NCBI RefSeq assembly: GCF_015624425.1
Contig: NZ_CP049919.1
Location: 3,906,001 to 3,970,000 of the forward strand
Direction: 5' to 3'
DNA: 64,000 bases
From: Roseateles sp. DAIF2
GTDB taxonomy: Bacteria; Pseudomonadota; Gammaproteobacteria; Burkholderiales; Burkholderiaceae_C
Shown: in pieces, positions 12,001 to 18,016 of the stretch
Layout of the letters: each line of letters starts with the position of its first letter
How positions within the stretch are numbered: position 1 is the stretch's first letter
Position numbers and translations under genes: made by a program
The notes under the pieces: generated by a model
Databases searched by the model: none
What the model saw: the letters and a program-made list of their open reading frames with translations, nothing else
What the model was told of the DNA's origin: nothing

Positions 12001-13798
12001 TCAGCCCGTTGGCCGCCGTCAGCCGCACGCTCATGCCGCCCTTGTCGTCGTAGCTGTACAGCGCGGTCTGGTTCAGCCCGTCCGTGCTGGTGAGAACCCG
12101 GCCCAGCCCGTCATAGGTGTAGCTGGTGTTGCCCTGGGCCCCGCCCAGGGTCTGCAGCAGTTGGCCCCGCGCGTCGTACACCTGCTGGGTGACCTGCTCC
12201 TGCCCGTTGACCACCCCGGCCCCGCTGGCGTCCAGCGCCGTGTAGCGCACCTGGCGCTGCAGCTGCCCGCGCGCGTCGTAGCTCATGTCCACGCGCGTGC
12301 CCCGGCTCTTGTCCTGCCGTCCCACCCAGGCATTCAGCGCGGCTTCCGTGAGCTGCGCCGGGTCGACCACCACGCCCGCCGCGTCGGCGTTGCGGCTGAG
12401 GTATTCATGGGTGCTGGTGCGCTCGCCGAAGGCGTTGTAGCGGTGCTCCACCACCTGGCCCGAGGCGCTGATCTCGAAGCGCAGCAGGCTCTTGCCGGCC
12501 GTGTCGTAGACGTAGCGCGTGGTCTGCGGTGCCTGCGGCAGCGCCACGCCGGCGCCGTCCGGGTCGGGCACCGGGTAGACCGTCTCGCTCAGCAGCCGGT
12601 TCGCCGCGTCGTAGCTGCGCTCCACCGTGTTGCCCAGCGCGTCGCGCTGGCGGATCTGGTTGCCGCGCGCGTCGTAGGCGTACTCGATGGCCCGGCCTTC
12701 GGCGTCGATCACCCGCGCCAGGTCGCCGCTGGCCGTGTACTCGTACTTTGTGCTCGCCGCCACGCCGCCCACCGCCGGCGTCGTCACTGCGGTCAGCTGG
12801 CCTGCCGCGTCGTAGTCGTAGCGGGTCTCGTAACCCAGCGGGTCGATCACCTTGGTGACGCCGGGTTCGTAGACGAATTGGGTTTTACGCGTCAGCCCAT
12901 TAGAAATAGCACGCAGTCGATATTGACTGTCATACTCAAAATTAATCGCCTGACCGGCACCCACCATGGAAGAAAGGCGATTGCTATATTTAGCTGGCAC
13001 CCCCGCGCTTGCGGGAATATCGTCGTAGTTGTACGAGGTGACCAGTACATTCCTGTCACTGACAGAGTTGTCTTCCGGGGAGAGATCCACCGTGACCGTG
13101 CTCAGCCGCCCTTGGGCGTCATACCCGTAGCGTGTGGCTGTCCGCGTCTTGCCATCCGCCGTCACCACCCGCAGCTGCGTCAGCTGGTTGCCCGTGTAGT
13201 CGTAGTGCAGCGTCTCCCCGTTGGCACTCACCATCGAGCTCAGGTGGCCCTGGGCGTTGTAGCTCAGCGTGACCACGTTGCCCTGCGCATCGGTGTGGCT
13301 CACGAGCCGTCCCGTGGCGCTGTCGTAGCGCTCCACATCCCCCGTCGCCCCATCGGTCCACAGGTACTGGCTGCCATCGCGCTGCACGCGGTCGTAGGCT
13401 CCCCCGCCGGCCGTGCTCACATAGGCCGCAGCAGCGGCATCCCAGGCGTAGCTCGCCTCGGCACCGTCGCGCCCAATGCGCACCACACTGCTGCCCGCCG
13501 CTCCCCAGGTGCCCACCAGCCTGAGCTGCTGGCGGTAGATGCCCGTGCTCCAGTTGTCGGCGTTGTCGTCGTTGAGCGTGCCCCGGCTGTTGTAGGTGCG
13601 CAGCGCCGCCGCGTCCAACCCTCGGCCCATCAGCAGCTCGTCGCGTCCCTGCAGGATCAGGTTGCCGGTCGCCGCGTTGACGTACACCTGGTCCCCGTAG
13701 CGTCCCACATTGGCATTGCCGATCGCCCCGCGCGCGCCCAGCACGCCCAACGACGACAGACTCACGCCCAGGCCATTGCCGCTGACGATTGCCACCAT
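1..13798 (-). CDS. Giant Rhs/YD-repeat protein, copy 1 (3' end outside window)
   Basis: This is a giant YD-repeat (Rhs-type) protein; the frame is open from the ATG at 13798 to the left edge, giving 4599 codons with no stop. The start is chosen because GGGAGAGA lies 6 nt upstream and the same MVAIVSGNG start is used by the paralogue at 38671-55341. The N-terminal cap contains GRYGDQVYVNAATGNLILQG and is followed by scores of YD units (G.YDA.GR), an RTX-like insert encoded at about 11290-11715, a carbohydrate-binding-like beta domain near 10480-10880, and a block of beta-sandwich modules near 1850-4600. No Sec signal peptide is visible. Rhs proteins form a shell that encloses and delivers a variable C-terminal toxin; here that toxin and its immunity gene lie beyond the edge. 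A FliA-like promoter precedes the gene. The family call is secure; function and secretion route are inferred. Confidence 0.93.
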   Translation of the reverse strand, partial: MVAIVSGNGLGVSLSSLGVLGARGAIGNANVGRYGDQVYVNAATGNLILQGRDELLMGRGLDAAALRTYNSRGTLNDDNADNWSTGIYRQQLRLVGTWGAAGSSVVRIGRDGAEASYAWDAAAAAYVSTAGGGAYDRVQRDGSQYLWTDGATGDVERYDSATGRLVSHTDAQGNVVTLSYNAQGHLSSMVSANGETLHYDYTGNQLTQLRVVTADGKTRTATRYGYDAQGRLSTVTVDLSPEDNSVSDRNVLVTSYNYDDIPASAGVPAKYSNRLSSMVGAGQAINFEYDSQYRLRAISNGLTRKTQFVYEPGVTKVIDPLGYETRYDYDAAGQLTAVTTPAVGGVAASTKYEYTASGDLARVIDAEGRAIEYAYDARGNQIRQRDALGNTVERSYDAANRLLSETVYPVPDPDGAGVALPQAPQTTRYVYDTAGKSLLRFEISASGQVVEHRYNAFGERTSTHEYLSRNADAAGVVVDPAQLTEAALNAWVGRQDKSRGTRVDMSYDARGQLQRQVRYTALDASGAGVVNGQEQVTQQVYDARGQLLQTLGGAQGNTSYTYDGLGRVLTSTDGLNQTALYSYDDKGGMSVRLTAANGLMTLNGYDAAGRLVSVTQSSAAGSLGTTRNFYDDNDRLYMSEDATGARSWFMYDEAGRKVADVDANGSLTEYRYNRAGQLTQKLGYATPLSEAVRASLSIHYLGAGADSALPFTETVKVLDGDNLAVYLANSGRDQIVIPPKAGSNYVISGFKSGVDKVYLKNLLASIGYRGSDPFGDGVLIAGDFAAPGAMLGLAGIAIDPDGKLGSGGVLGNAIFFLGLRLADLNPLQDFSLETPPTKPTLEGIRPVATGADQVAWTLYDAAGRVSKTVDALGYVSETRYDGASRVVATQRYANPIDLAAFKADPVTAKAVPVADAARDRVTRNFYDAEGRLVGMLDAEGFLTENIYDAAGRLVKQQRHESSVDAALRASGSLDAIRPKTSLRLFYQAGNNSSAGRHLGAFKAGDVVTATVRFKAAADTSGMVFLGDTAGPHPYNNMAQSAPTLGNDGWQTVTLSVTLKDDEELWIYLYGDRDGANKKVGNYVDYTDIAVSSVQRGQVLTDDFSTGSYANWAVSSHAEINATASTQYLRNATGQVQAEVDAEGYLTEYIYDARGNLTQRIRYATALSAAQRTALTPQTALASIRPASTAGAQSTSWAYDALNRQSQQTDAQGTVTSFEYNAAGQLTRTTKALGTAEVRTLTARYDLQGRLTGELSAQGAALLTGGQTQAQIDAIWSQYGSLYTYDAAGRRTSQTVSDGAKTLRTLYFYSADGLLTHTINALGEVEERQYDGLNQLTRVVNYGGRLAAGTLAGLSGGLTGTAIQNAIQELLAQRSGANQPLAHAQTEYSYDARGQRKTTKDALGYTTSVDYNAFGEQSRVTQPYGALGASTVQQLSYDRRGLLLEQLDDALGLKARTGYRYDAFGRRITQIDGRGIGQSWEHDRLGRVVLTQDGHGIKRYSGYDAFARVLTQTDANGQVTRYAYDDAARSVRVTLPEGGTQLSVLNRHGELESKTDGNANLTRYGYDKNGKLTSSTNALTGSSSEYDSLGRLVKATDAAGVVTRYEYDELGRVRSRTADAGGLNLVTSYGYADTSTGTSVLTTEPGGLQTLQEFDTKGQLLRTVVDANGAKLTTGYTYDAAGRTLSVSAPNTAPTVYTYDALGRRTAEEFHPSGLKLRRSYEYDLNNNLVASTDANGNRTVYAYDGKNQRVYEVDALGQVRFIEYDREGRERRVTRYAKAISLTGLSATPTPADIASRVQATPGQDQVQATVHDRDGRVHYTIDANGSVVRFLYDGNNNVKERRAYANPIVYANYVVGLSPEVVPDAARDRVETYTYDALNRKSTVEVALDGAKLITRYQYDRQGNVSRVTDALGNQTRYIYDAVGRLRYTLDAEYGLTERLYDKQGRLVQTIGYADPQTGIATTYYAGGLATNSMTSVAANATKDRVSSYVYDAAGRQTHAVDAEGGVTRYSHDANGNVLETYEFAKALAAATLQGLRTAAGAGTLTLASLGVLGTLAGQDRRTTYRYDAANRLRFVYDAEGYVTETRYDKATTTTIRYAKVSAGVDQLPPADAANDRTSVKIVDAAGRLWRSIDAMGVETRHGYDALGQLTLQTQAYGLAEATSTRYAYDAAGRQVAKTVAEGTAAAATTRYEYNALGQLVRETEARGVQLSESDSAWAQGERVRLGYPAGNLNADQKRALLELFSTRHDYDQAGRRTVTVNAQKGITRTQYDAAGNAVKVTDPRGFEGYSYYDRLNRVSVQVDPEGYATRTSYALGSSSNRVTEVRRYFSKVTPVLGQMPTLVEHAKDAVSSNGYDRLDRLLSATDAGGYTESTVYQAQGSRFGKVVTNKLGSSAAFQVDRVGNLFNENIQVDATAFVFNAYAYNAFGDRIQGIEDFVGARRTTEFRYDKAGRLTHRIGSAYEAFDAATQQTRSVTPVELTRYDVLGRVIETIARGQWDGAAVQGGQRTLNYHDAAGNKIASLAADGAYVEYAYDAAGHVVSETARAVLLGLPGTAGGTPPAAVADAANDRVTLLTYDEVGRPIRKARDGVVSWEAPFATDGRNLILHPSGPALRTLEQTEYDAAGNVVRLIDGRGNSVYTYYDKVGRKVLSIDQEGYATAWDYEGFQDVASTETRYGVALARYAAQSNGQAPAAERDPAALRLVLRDLPRTDPDRITSFELDLLGRVQEKRVRNVAYSHTGADGVVRTGVQDAVTGYSYNGLGNTTQIRERVQGSDASHTLNVTDIAYDRLGREVWRQEPGYADYQGAQVRPSTATVYNGLGQVDSTIRRASLTQWTAQDRATTNEYNSNGDLIATVDAEGNRTEYALDAQGRIARKRLVNVKNAQGQARSIDTLYEYDALGREVGQLDDQSRELRRTGYNAFGEVTRKGVGSVGWQEEIEYDRRGLVQRSSAGDGVTKIYLYDLNGNTTRQIKSAQFDLRSVPILASASDTGLAHSFSVYDRRNKLVRTVEPDISFMQSQATLGQAFSQQLAEMLGGITTVEQSEGRHGSLTPSYPGGFGNVTVGAGAGSSTLGQLRPEDVSISAQTAIPGSFPAKGSVERLGLNGFEPITGYSYFKELPGRTWPAVPQPLKLPDSYPLGTYRLVRDDGRIANVISRNSGSVNVIWNYPDYPNDGVLRLEYVVDGLGGGVINLGNLVTKAEGLTSDWGSNWRRYSAKFEPAASHLLIADRYADRLNAAVATLPDGTQVGLTRVPVGAGRWALDLSPLAAGQVVRIAVMDAEGRTIAGEQVTVMRAGASTYCASPTSIEGGGEFGANGGNRSEIRFYGAPGGAQYYIRELGSQGVFAAFSGGPSFNVGSLGLAAGRRYEVVASYGGQDRAGRFSIDGAGRVSTAAADEGSFTPMARASMGAARGQVLRFDLGGSMAGSRVRMLLRGVELNLDANAYGQVSIALDDARLGVSAFSNTAADFEYWARTTGDALIGHGSGHLQLGLQPAVVRVDAQTYQRPTARLDLPAGMVLAQGLTITNASAGNAVSTLVKGAWNCSVTGGQAVLDLSEWQVRAQATGAAQQLRASAQESINGVLTTYECQIRVEPNGSVVVSGAVSRSRNTTVQLNVAGSLSVFRIGSTEAEARNAGTANLAGAVAGGSGNYAWDAKNLVASGSGVRNYVYFYETRDGSGGVVAKGVGTLTIHADGTLSVAAGNADIRPLTVRITPDVPGSSSIKLELNGVVSGPHPLSNGGFDYTFPANTPLPGSWTCKFTSYEGAGGTGKIISKGSMPISIDVNGNITVGAPVRDQAPTLLQLKGPLNRNIARMQLVFKPVGGGAALPPLTINGVWQPGLKYTLFEHSWDPATNPPPPSGNYDYEMRLLNADGSPYRNELNESLDIKGVAAINQPASTVTVTKGPVGRRDVTKLEVELTDRVPDPSRPNQAPTRITATGVWSDAQNCMLFSWDSKSLPVGNYKYSLKFFTSDGQAYVRPADAIVETGGELRRSNDATQVVQFKQYVQTFRTEAQINRMQSYNAFGEVASEYDDRVLERMNKMLSYYKGLYPSDAAVQAAQALTSAATTRFTYNSLGQLIEKADAQTWETTQTGVRQRILPITRYGYDLLGRLNTSTDANGNTRRQHFVGGDEGLLAAQWNAENGLKQFKHDVFGNVRSQSNELGAITAFEYDRLDRLLRVDRQGIGRVQNFTGGADGAAVATTLSDVYTYDARGLRLSHTDALGQRSTTEYDSLGRVVSTVSAGGSTVSYRYDFREAGAADGVISLGARNLGGYLRTTTSADGSSLLDKIDVFGRTTWHQDKGGRKYSYDYNVAGSLMAQSSVDKNGAAQQNIRYDYFANGMIKAARDLKMRTLSSYGYDNAGNRVYEEYGGLAADDTNSQGLFQNATIRYDELNRMAQVKDNAVDVHYEYDAVGNRRAVMATYFDPLTQGLRRRDDLWYLYDKENRFTLTKGSFTNGQILRGSEGVAITYDAAGQRKTATYTETINGQTSDYTDTYNYSADGYLEDSLTVGANKSQRSRRRVDALGRTLHYIQSNSDGSNVIRNDRQVYDADNRLQSLVTLEGTTDYLYFNDATLSGIEAEQGATGRGPLART

Positions 13799-13893
13799 GT
13801 GCTTCTCTCCCTGATTCCGGATTGACTTGATTCGCCGTCCGGCCATCCCACACACGGGGTCAGCCTCTCTGGCATTGACAATTCATCCGGGGT
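1..13893. repeat. Long direct repeat, left copy (pairs with 41580-55434)
   Basis: The rhs1 gene and about 95 bp of its leader repeat the sequence at 41580-55434 in the same orientation, about 41.6 kb away. Positions 1 to about 5720 and about 8562 to 11208 look essentially identical between copies, silent sites included. Between these blocks identity falls, with strongly diverged patches near 6460-6660, 7850-7930, 8050-8560, 11290-11715 and 12880-13090. The upstream limit is where the leaders part, at about 13893. The left limit lies outside the window. Confidence 0.93.
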
Positions 13894-13909
13894 TTGGGTC
13901 GGTGGTTTA
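13883..13909 (-). promoter_or_regulatory. Sigma28 (FliA)-like promoter of rhs1
   Basis: Read on the minus strand, TAAA (13909-13906), a 15-nt spacer, then CCGGATGA (13890-13883). The FliA consensus is TAAA-N15-GCCGATAA, so the -35 and spacing are exact and the -10 matches 5 of 8. The rhs1 ATG is 85 nt downstream. The rhs2 leader has the same two boxes at the same spacing with an unrelated spacer. A FliA-type sigma gene lies at 16301-17107. Start-site mapping is lacking. Confidence 0.6.
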
Positions 13910-13988
13910 GTAACCCCAAGAATCTTCGGGCGAAATCCGAACATCTTCTTGCCGCCCATCGATTCGTGGGCAAGGTCCGGCACTTCAC

Positions 13989-14015
13989 TAAACTCTGCCC
14001 ACATCAGCGGGATAA
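13989..14015 (+). promoter_or_regulatory. Sigma28 (FliA)-like promoter of the TPR gene
   Basis: TAAA (13989-13992), a 15-nt spacer and CGGGATAA (14008-14015), matching the FliA consensus TAAA-N15-GCCGATAA in the -35, the spacing and GATAA of the -10. The TPR start codon is 35 nt further on. The -35 context CTAAAC is the same as at both rhs promoters. Together with the rhs1 site it forms a divergent pair in a 251-bp intergenic region. Confidence 0.6.
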
Positions 14016-14049
14016 GCTCTGTACCTATTTCTTCGCATTCAGACGCGCC

Positions 14050-14637
14050 ATGTCACAGTCCTTCGACACATTAATCCAGCAAGGCCTCCAGGCCAGCCAG
14101 TCCGACGAGACCGAGCTCGCGTTGAAGTACTTTCATGAGGCCAGCCAGGCGGCCCCGAGCGAGGGACTGCCCCATTTCCTGGCGGCGGGCGAACTGGCCC
14201 AGGTCGGCCGGACGCAGGACGCCGAAGGTGCCTACGCCACCGCCATCCTCTTGGCGCCAGCGATGGCGGTAGCACGCTATCAGCTGGGCCTGCTGCAGTT
14301 CGCCACCGACCGTCTACCGCTGGCGCTGACGACATGGCAACCGCTTTTGGCCTTGCCCGAAGAGGATTTCATGCACCAGTTCGTCCAGGGATTCTTCGCC
14401 CTCGCCAGCGAAGACCGCTCACATGCCGAACAGTGCTTCCGCAAGGGGCTGTCGCTGAACACGGTCAACCCGCCGATGAACCAGGACATCGCGCGTGTGT
14501 TGGAGAGCCTGGCGGCATTGCAAGCGCCCGAGGCTCCAGCCGAGGCGACACCCGTCGTCGAAGATACAGCCACTGGCGACGAGGCCTCCGCGCATGTGCT
14601 GCTGGCCAACTACCAGCCGATGGGCAAGCCCAACTGA
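14050..14637 (+). CDS. TPR protein under a FliA-like promoter
   Basis: A 195-residue soluble protein starting MSQSFDTLIQQGLQ. It contains about three to four tetratricopeptide-type helical pairs between residues 5 and 145, for example the stretches around ALKYFHEASQAAPSEGLPHF and AEGAYATAILLAPAMAVARY, and an acidic Pro/Ala-rich tail. TPR proteins are binding scaffolds; small ones such as the LcrH/SycD class act as chaperones for translocators of type III systems. A similar chaperone role is possible here but only inferred from context: divergent from rhs1, convergent with the flagellar-type operon, and carrying a FliA-like promoter 35 nt upstream. The ATG at 14050 is preferred over upstream in-frame codons because those would place the promoter inside the gene. 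No strong Shine-Dalgarno is visible. Confidence 0.85.
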   Translation: MSQSFDTLIQQGLQASQSDETELALKYFHEASQAAPSEGLPHFLAAGELAQVGRTQDAEGAYATAILLAPAMAVARYQLGLLQFATDRLPLALTTWQPLLALPEEDFMHQFVQGFFALASEDRSHAEQCFRKGLSLNTVNPPMNQDIARVLESLAALQAPEAPAEATPVVEDTATGDEASAHVLLANYQPMGKPN

Positions 14638-14647
14638 GCCCTAGCCC

Positions 14648-15034
14648 ATGGTCCGCATCCGACACCCCAGCGAGCCGAATCCGCTCCCCAGCGGCCGAGG
14701 CCGCACGGAAGCCGGCCGCACCACAGCAGGCAAGGCAAGCGATGCGCCAACCGGCCCGCAGGGGCGGAACACCGGTGGGGCAAGCTCTTTCGCACTCTCG
14801 CCTCTGGACCGCGCTCAGCAGGCCCATGGCGATAGACCCAATGACACCCGAGCCCTGCTGCGGGCCATCATGGAGCCCACGCTGAGCGCGACCTTGGGCC
14901 GAAATGCCACTGCAGATCCGGCTTTCTTCGAGGTCGTGGATGCTGTCGTCGACGTGCTCCTCGCTTCGCCCGAGGCCATGGCTCTGGTGGACAAAGCCAG
15001 GGCGGAACTGGCGGCTCGCGACAAGGCCAGCTGA
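14648..15034 (+). CDS. Small hypothetical protein following the TPR gene
   Basis: A 128-residue frame begins 10 nt after the TPR stop and ends 10 nt before the convergent TPR gene. The first 55 or so residues are low-complexity (Arg/Pro/Gly/Ser-rich) and may not be translated. The C-terminal half looks like a true helical protein, with segments such as LLRAIMEPTLSATLGR, FFEVVDAVVDVLLASPEAM and LVDKARAELAARDKA. I do not recognise the family. It is probably co-transcribed with the TPR gene from the FliA-like promoter. A shorter start, for example the ATG at about 14870, cannot be excluded because no clear ribosome-binding site is seen at either. Confidence 0.55.
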   Translation: MVRIRHPSEPNPLPSGRGRTEAGRTTAGKASDAPTGPQGRNTGGASSFALSPLDRAQQAHGDRPNDTRALLRAIMEPTLSATLGRNATADPAFFEVVDAVVDVLLASPEAMALVDKARAELAARDKAS

Positions 15035-15044
15035 AGCGGCCGGA

Positions 15045-16202
15045 TCAACGCCGCAGCGCGGCTCTCAGCAGGGTCGATGCGCGACGGCCATCGGGCATGC
15101 GCTGACTGTCGAGCAAGCGTGTCGCCAGGGTGATCAAGTCCTCCCCCGACAGTTCCGGGTGCTGCAGCAAGGCTTGAGCGTATTGGGCTGAGAAGCTGCT
15201 CTCATCCAGCCCTTGCGCTCGGCGCAGACTTTCCTGCGCCATCTGGCGCCGTCCGGTCTTCGCATAGACCACGGCCAGCGCGCCATGCGTCTCTGCGAAG
15301 TTGCGGTCCAGCTCGAGCGCATGATCCAGCAGGCGTTCGGCCTCCACCAGGTCCCCGAGCAACAGCTGGGTCCAGGCCAGGCCATGCCAACTGCCGGCAT
15401 GCCCGGGCAATAGATCGGTGGCCCGCGCATAGCCGACACGTGCCCCCTGCAAGTCCATCGCCAGCAAGCGCGCGGCGCCGAGCTGCGTCCATGCACGCCC
15501 GCTATCGGGGCGGACAGCGGCCACGCGCTCGTTCAAGGCCAACGCTTGCTCCGGCTCCTGGCTGAACAGGGAGAGCGCGGCGCTGGCCAGCAAGGCTTCG
15601 CCCTGGGCTTCATGCTGCGCAAGCGCGGCACGGGACAGGCGGTCGCAAGTCGGCAGGTCACCGAGATCCATCGCGATCATGCTGGCCACACCGGCCGCTT
15701 CGGCAGCCAGTTGCCCCTGCGCTTCGCGCGCCAACGCCCAGTCCAACCCCTCGCTCAACCGTCCCGCATGATGTTCGACGCGCAGCCAGGCAGCCTGCAG
15801 CAGATCCGGCAAAGGCTCGCCCGCCTGCACCTGCGCCAGCTCGGGCGCCAACGTGGCAGTCGCGGCCTCCACTTGCCCGAGCCTCAGTTGCAGATGTGCA
15901 GCGGAGGCGCGCGCATGTTGCCGGTCTGGCAAGGGCAACTCCGCCTCTTCCGCCAGCCTCAACCATTGCCGCAACGCGCTCTCCCAATCCCGCTCGGCGA
16001 GAGCCACCCTCGCCCCAAGAAAGGCCCATGGCTTCAGCAGCGAAGCCGGGTTTGATGCCAACCGTTCATCAAGCAAGCGTCGGGCGACGGCAGCCTCCTC
16101 CGCATCGCAGGCCGTCACGATGGCATCCTCGCGCAGCCGGTCATTGGCAGGATCATGATCCAGATAGGCCAGCAGGCGTTGAAGGCGTTGTTTGGCATCC
16201 AT
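15045..16202 (-). CDS. TPR-repeat protein, last gene of the flagellar-type operon
   Basis: This 385-residue soluble protein has no signal peptide and consists almost entirely of TPR-like helical pairs. Clear units lie around GRAWTQLGAARLLAMDLQGA, HAGSWHGLAWTQLLLGDLVE and NFAETHGALAVVYAKTGRRQ in the C-terminal half, with more degenerate ones before. It follows the sigma-factor gene by 98 bp on the same strand and is probably the last gene of the operon. TPR proteins of this type assist assembly of surface structures or act as secretion chaperones; no specific partner can be read from the sequence. It is convergent with the two-gene plus-strand unit at 14050-15034, which also starts with a TPR gene, so two TPR proteins flank this end of the cluster. 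Confidence 0.8.
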   Translation of the reverse strand: MDAKQRLQRLLAYLDHDPANDRLREDAIVTACDAEEAAVARRLLDERLASNPASLLKPWAFLGARVALAERDWESALRQWLRLAEEAELPLPDRQHARASAAHLQLRLGQVEAATATLAPELAQVQAGEPLPDLLQAAWLRVEHHAGRLSEGLDWALAREAQGQLAAEAAGVASMIAMDLGDLPTCDRLSRAALAQHEAQGEALLASAALSLFSQEPEQALALNERVAAVRPDSGRAWTQLGAARLLAMDLQGARVGYARATDLLPGHAGSWHGLAWTQLLLGDLVEAERLLDHALELDRNFAETHGALAVVYAKTGRRQMAQESLRRAQGLDESSFSAQYAQALLQHPELSGEDLITLATRLLDSQRMPDGRRASTLLRAALRR

Positions 16203-16300
16203 GTTTTCGTCATCGATATCAGGTTGAGGCTATCGCCCAGCAAGTGCGGGCATCGCCAAGAAATTGAGGTTGCTCGACAAGGAGGCCCTGGGCTTGGTGT

Positions 16301-17107
16301 TCACCCGTCCTCCTCCATCCATCGCCGCAAGGTCGCCAAGGCTGCCCTGTGCAACTGTGAAACACGGCCCTTGCTGAGCCCCATGCGGCTCGCATGCGAT
16401 TCGAAGGACAAGCCCTGCAGATAATGCCACTGCATCACCAAGCGCTGAGGCTCCGGCAACTGCTGGAGCAACCTCAACAGCCGCTCTCGCTGCTGCCGCA
16501 TCTCCAGGCGAGCATAGGGCTGCTGCACGGCCGGCGCGGGAGCATCAAGACCGGCATCGACCATACCGGTTCCCTCCAGCATCAAGCCCAAGGCAAGACC
16601 GAGGCCCAGGTCGGACAAACGCTCCAGCGCGCTCCCTTCCGGAAACAGCGGCTGACGGCTGCTCGCAGGCAAGGACTCCGGGGGCTTAGCGCTCGACTCG
16701 TTGCCATCCGACGCTGATGCATCGACGCTCAGCAAGGACTTCAGCCTTGCTTGCCGAAGCTCGCGTGTCACGGCGATCTGACGCATCCGCTCAGACATCG
16801 CCCCAATGCCGTCGAGAACGGCCCCCCGGATCCGATAGGCCGCATAGGTCTCGAACCGCACGTCCTTGTCCGGGTCATAGGTGTCGACCGCCTCGGTCAG
16901 CGCGACCGTCGCGAACTGGAAGTAGTCCCCGAACTCGAGATCGTCACCAAATCGCCCGGCGTACAGGCGCGCGGCATGCATGCGCGCATACGGAAGGTAG
17001 TGAAGCACCAGCGCCGCACGAGCCTCTCCGTCTTCATGCCGCGCGTGCCACAGCGGCATCAAATCCACCGGCAAAGGCCATGATGATGGGGTTTCATCAA
17101 CGGGCAC
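16301..17107 (-). CDS. fliA: Sigma28-family (FliA-type) RNA polymerase sigma factor
   Basis: A 268-residue sigma factor. Region 2 lies at about residues 30-105 (DLEFGDYFQFATVALTEAV, then VRFETYAAYRIRGAVLDGI), with the RIRGA..D signature of the FliA/WhiG group. Region 4 with its helix-turn-helix is at about 205-265 (LPEPQRLVMQWHYLQGLSFE, SKGRVSQLHRAALATLRR). It is longer than typical FliA (about 240 residues) because a Ser/Pro/Ala-rich insertion of roughly 65 residues separates regions 3 and 4. FliA recognises TAAA-N15-GCCGATAA sites and normally transcribes flagellin and chemotaxis genes. Here close matches precede rhs1, rhs2 and the TPR gene at 14050. No FlgM anti-sigma gene is seen. The gene starts 15 nt after the fliP stop, within the operon. 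Confidence 0.9.
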   Translation of the reverse strand: MPVDETPSSWPLPVDLMPLWHARHEDGEARAALVLHYLPYARMHAARLYAGRFGDDLEFGDYFQFATVALTEAVDTYDPDKDVRFETYAAYRIRGAVLDGIGAMSERMRQIAVTRELRQARLKSLLSVDASASDGNESSAKPPESLPASSRQPLFPEGSALERLSDLGLGLALGLMLEGTGMVDAGLDAPAPAVQQPYARLEMRQQRERLLRLLQQLPEPQRLVMQWHYLQGLSFESHASRMGLSKGRVSQLHRAALATLRRWMEEDG

Positions 17108-17122
17108 GGCGCTGCTCGCTCG

Positions 17123-18016
17123 TCAGTGGAAGGATCCGATGAGTGCCCGTAGCAACAAGCCCCAACCGTCCACCAGGACGAACATCAGGATCTTCAGCGG
17201 CATCGCGATCGTGACCGGCGGCATCATCATCATGCCCAAGGCCATCAGGATGCTGGACACCAGCAGATCGATGAGCAGGAAAGGCAAGAACACGACAAAC
17301 CCGATCTGGAATGCGGCACGTAGCTCCGAAACCATGAAGGCGGCAGCCAGCTGAGTCAGGGGCACATCGGCCTCGGAACTTGGGCGGGGCTTGCGTGCCA
17401 GATCGGCCATCATGAAGATGTCCGCCTCGCGGGTCTGCTTGAGCATGAATCCGCGCAGAGGCTGTATCGCCTTGTCAAGCGCCACGGTGCCCTCCATCTT
17501 TCCGGACAGATAGGGCCGGACCGCGTCGTCATGCATACGCTCAAGGACGGGTGACATGGTGAAGCCCGTCAACAGCAGCGCCATGCCGATCAGAACGACA
17601 TTGGGCGGCGTTTCCGGCAGGCCGATGGCGTGCCGCAGCATCGACAGGACAACGATGATGCGCAGAAAGGACGTCAGGCAGACCAACAAGGCCGGCAACG
17701 CGGCCAACAGGGTTAGGCCAAGAACGATCTGGACGGGATTGCCCGTGCCGTTGACCCCGGTTGGCTGCAGCACAGACGGCCGGGCTGCCGGCGCTGCGGT
17801 CCGCTCTGCCTGGCCGGCAACGGGTGCCGACGAAGCGCGCTCCGGCGCCATAGCCTGCGAATGCTGCGCCGCTGAAGCGGCGGGCAGGACCATCTCAACA
17901 CCGATCGTTTCAGGCTTGGACTCGTCTACGCCTGGCGGCACCCATTCGCTCGCCGACAGCATGCATGGCAGGGCCAACAGCAAGGCAGCCATGGCACGTG
18001 CGATGCGGGGCGTCAT
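17123..18016 (-). CDS. fliP: Flagellar export gate protein FliP
   Basis: A 297-residue FliP. An N-terminal signal peptide (MTPRIARAMAALLLALPCML) is followed by an Ala/Pro-rich linker to about residue 95. The FliP core follows: NPVQIVLGLTLLAALPALLV, then FLRIIVVLSMLRHAIGLPET with its invariant R..G.P..P segment, and the C-terminal membrane hairpin ending LKILMFVLVDGWGLL. FliP forms the core of the export gate with FliQ and FliR inside the MS ring. The ATG overlaps the fliO stop (ATGA). FliP is encoded about 18 kb from fliQ and fliR, at opposite ends of the operon; these genes are usually adjacent. Confidence 0.96.
   Translation of the reverse strand: MTPRIARAMAALLLALPCMLSASEWVPPGVDESKPETIGVEMVLPAASAAQHSQAMAPERASSAPVAGQAERTAAPAARPSVLQPTGVNGTGNPVQIVLGLTLLAALPALLVCLTSFLRIIVVLSMLRHAIGLPETPPNVVLIGMALLLTGFTMSPVLERMHDDAVRPYLSGKMEGTVALDKAIQPLRGFMLKQTREADIFMMADLARKPRPSSEADVPLTQLAAAFMVSELRAAFQIGFVVFLPFLLIDLLVSSILMALGMMMMPPVTIAMPLKILMFVLVDGWGLLLRALIGSFH

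Noticed and set aside
1..13798. CRISPR-like or satellite array suggested by recurrent gtcgtag/gcgtcgta words
   Set aside because: They are the reverse complement of Tyr-Asp codons in YD repeats, with irregular spacing and an intact reading frame.
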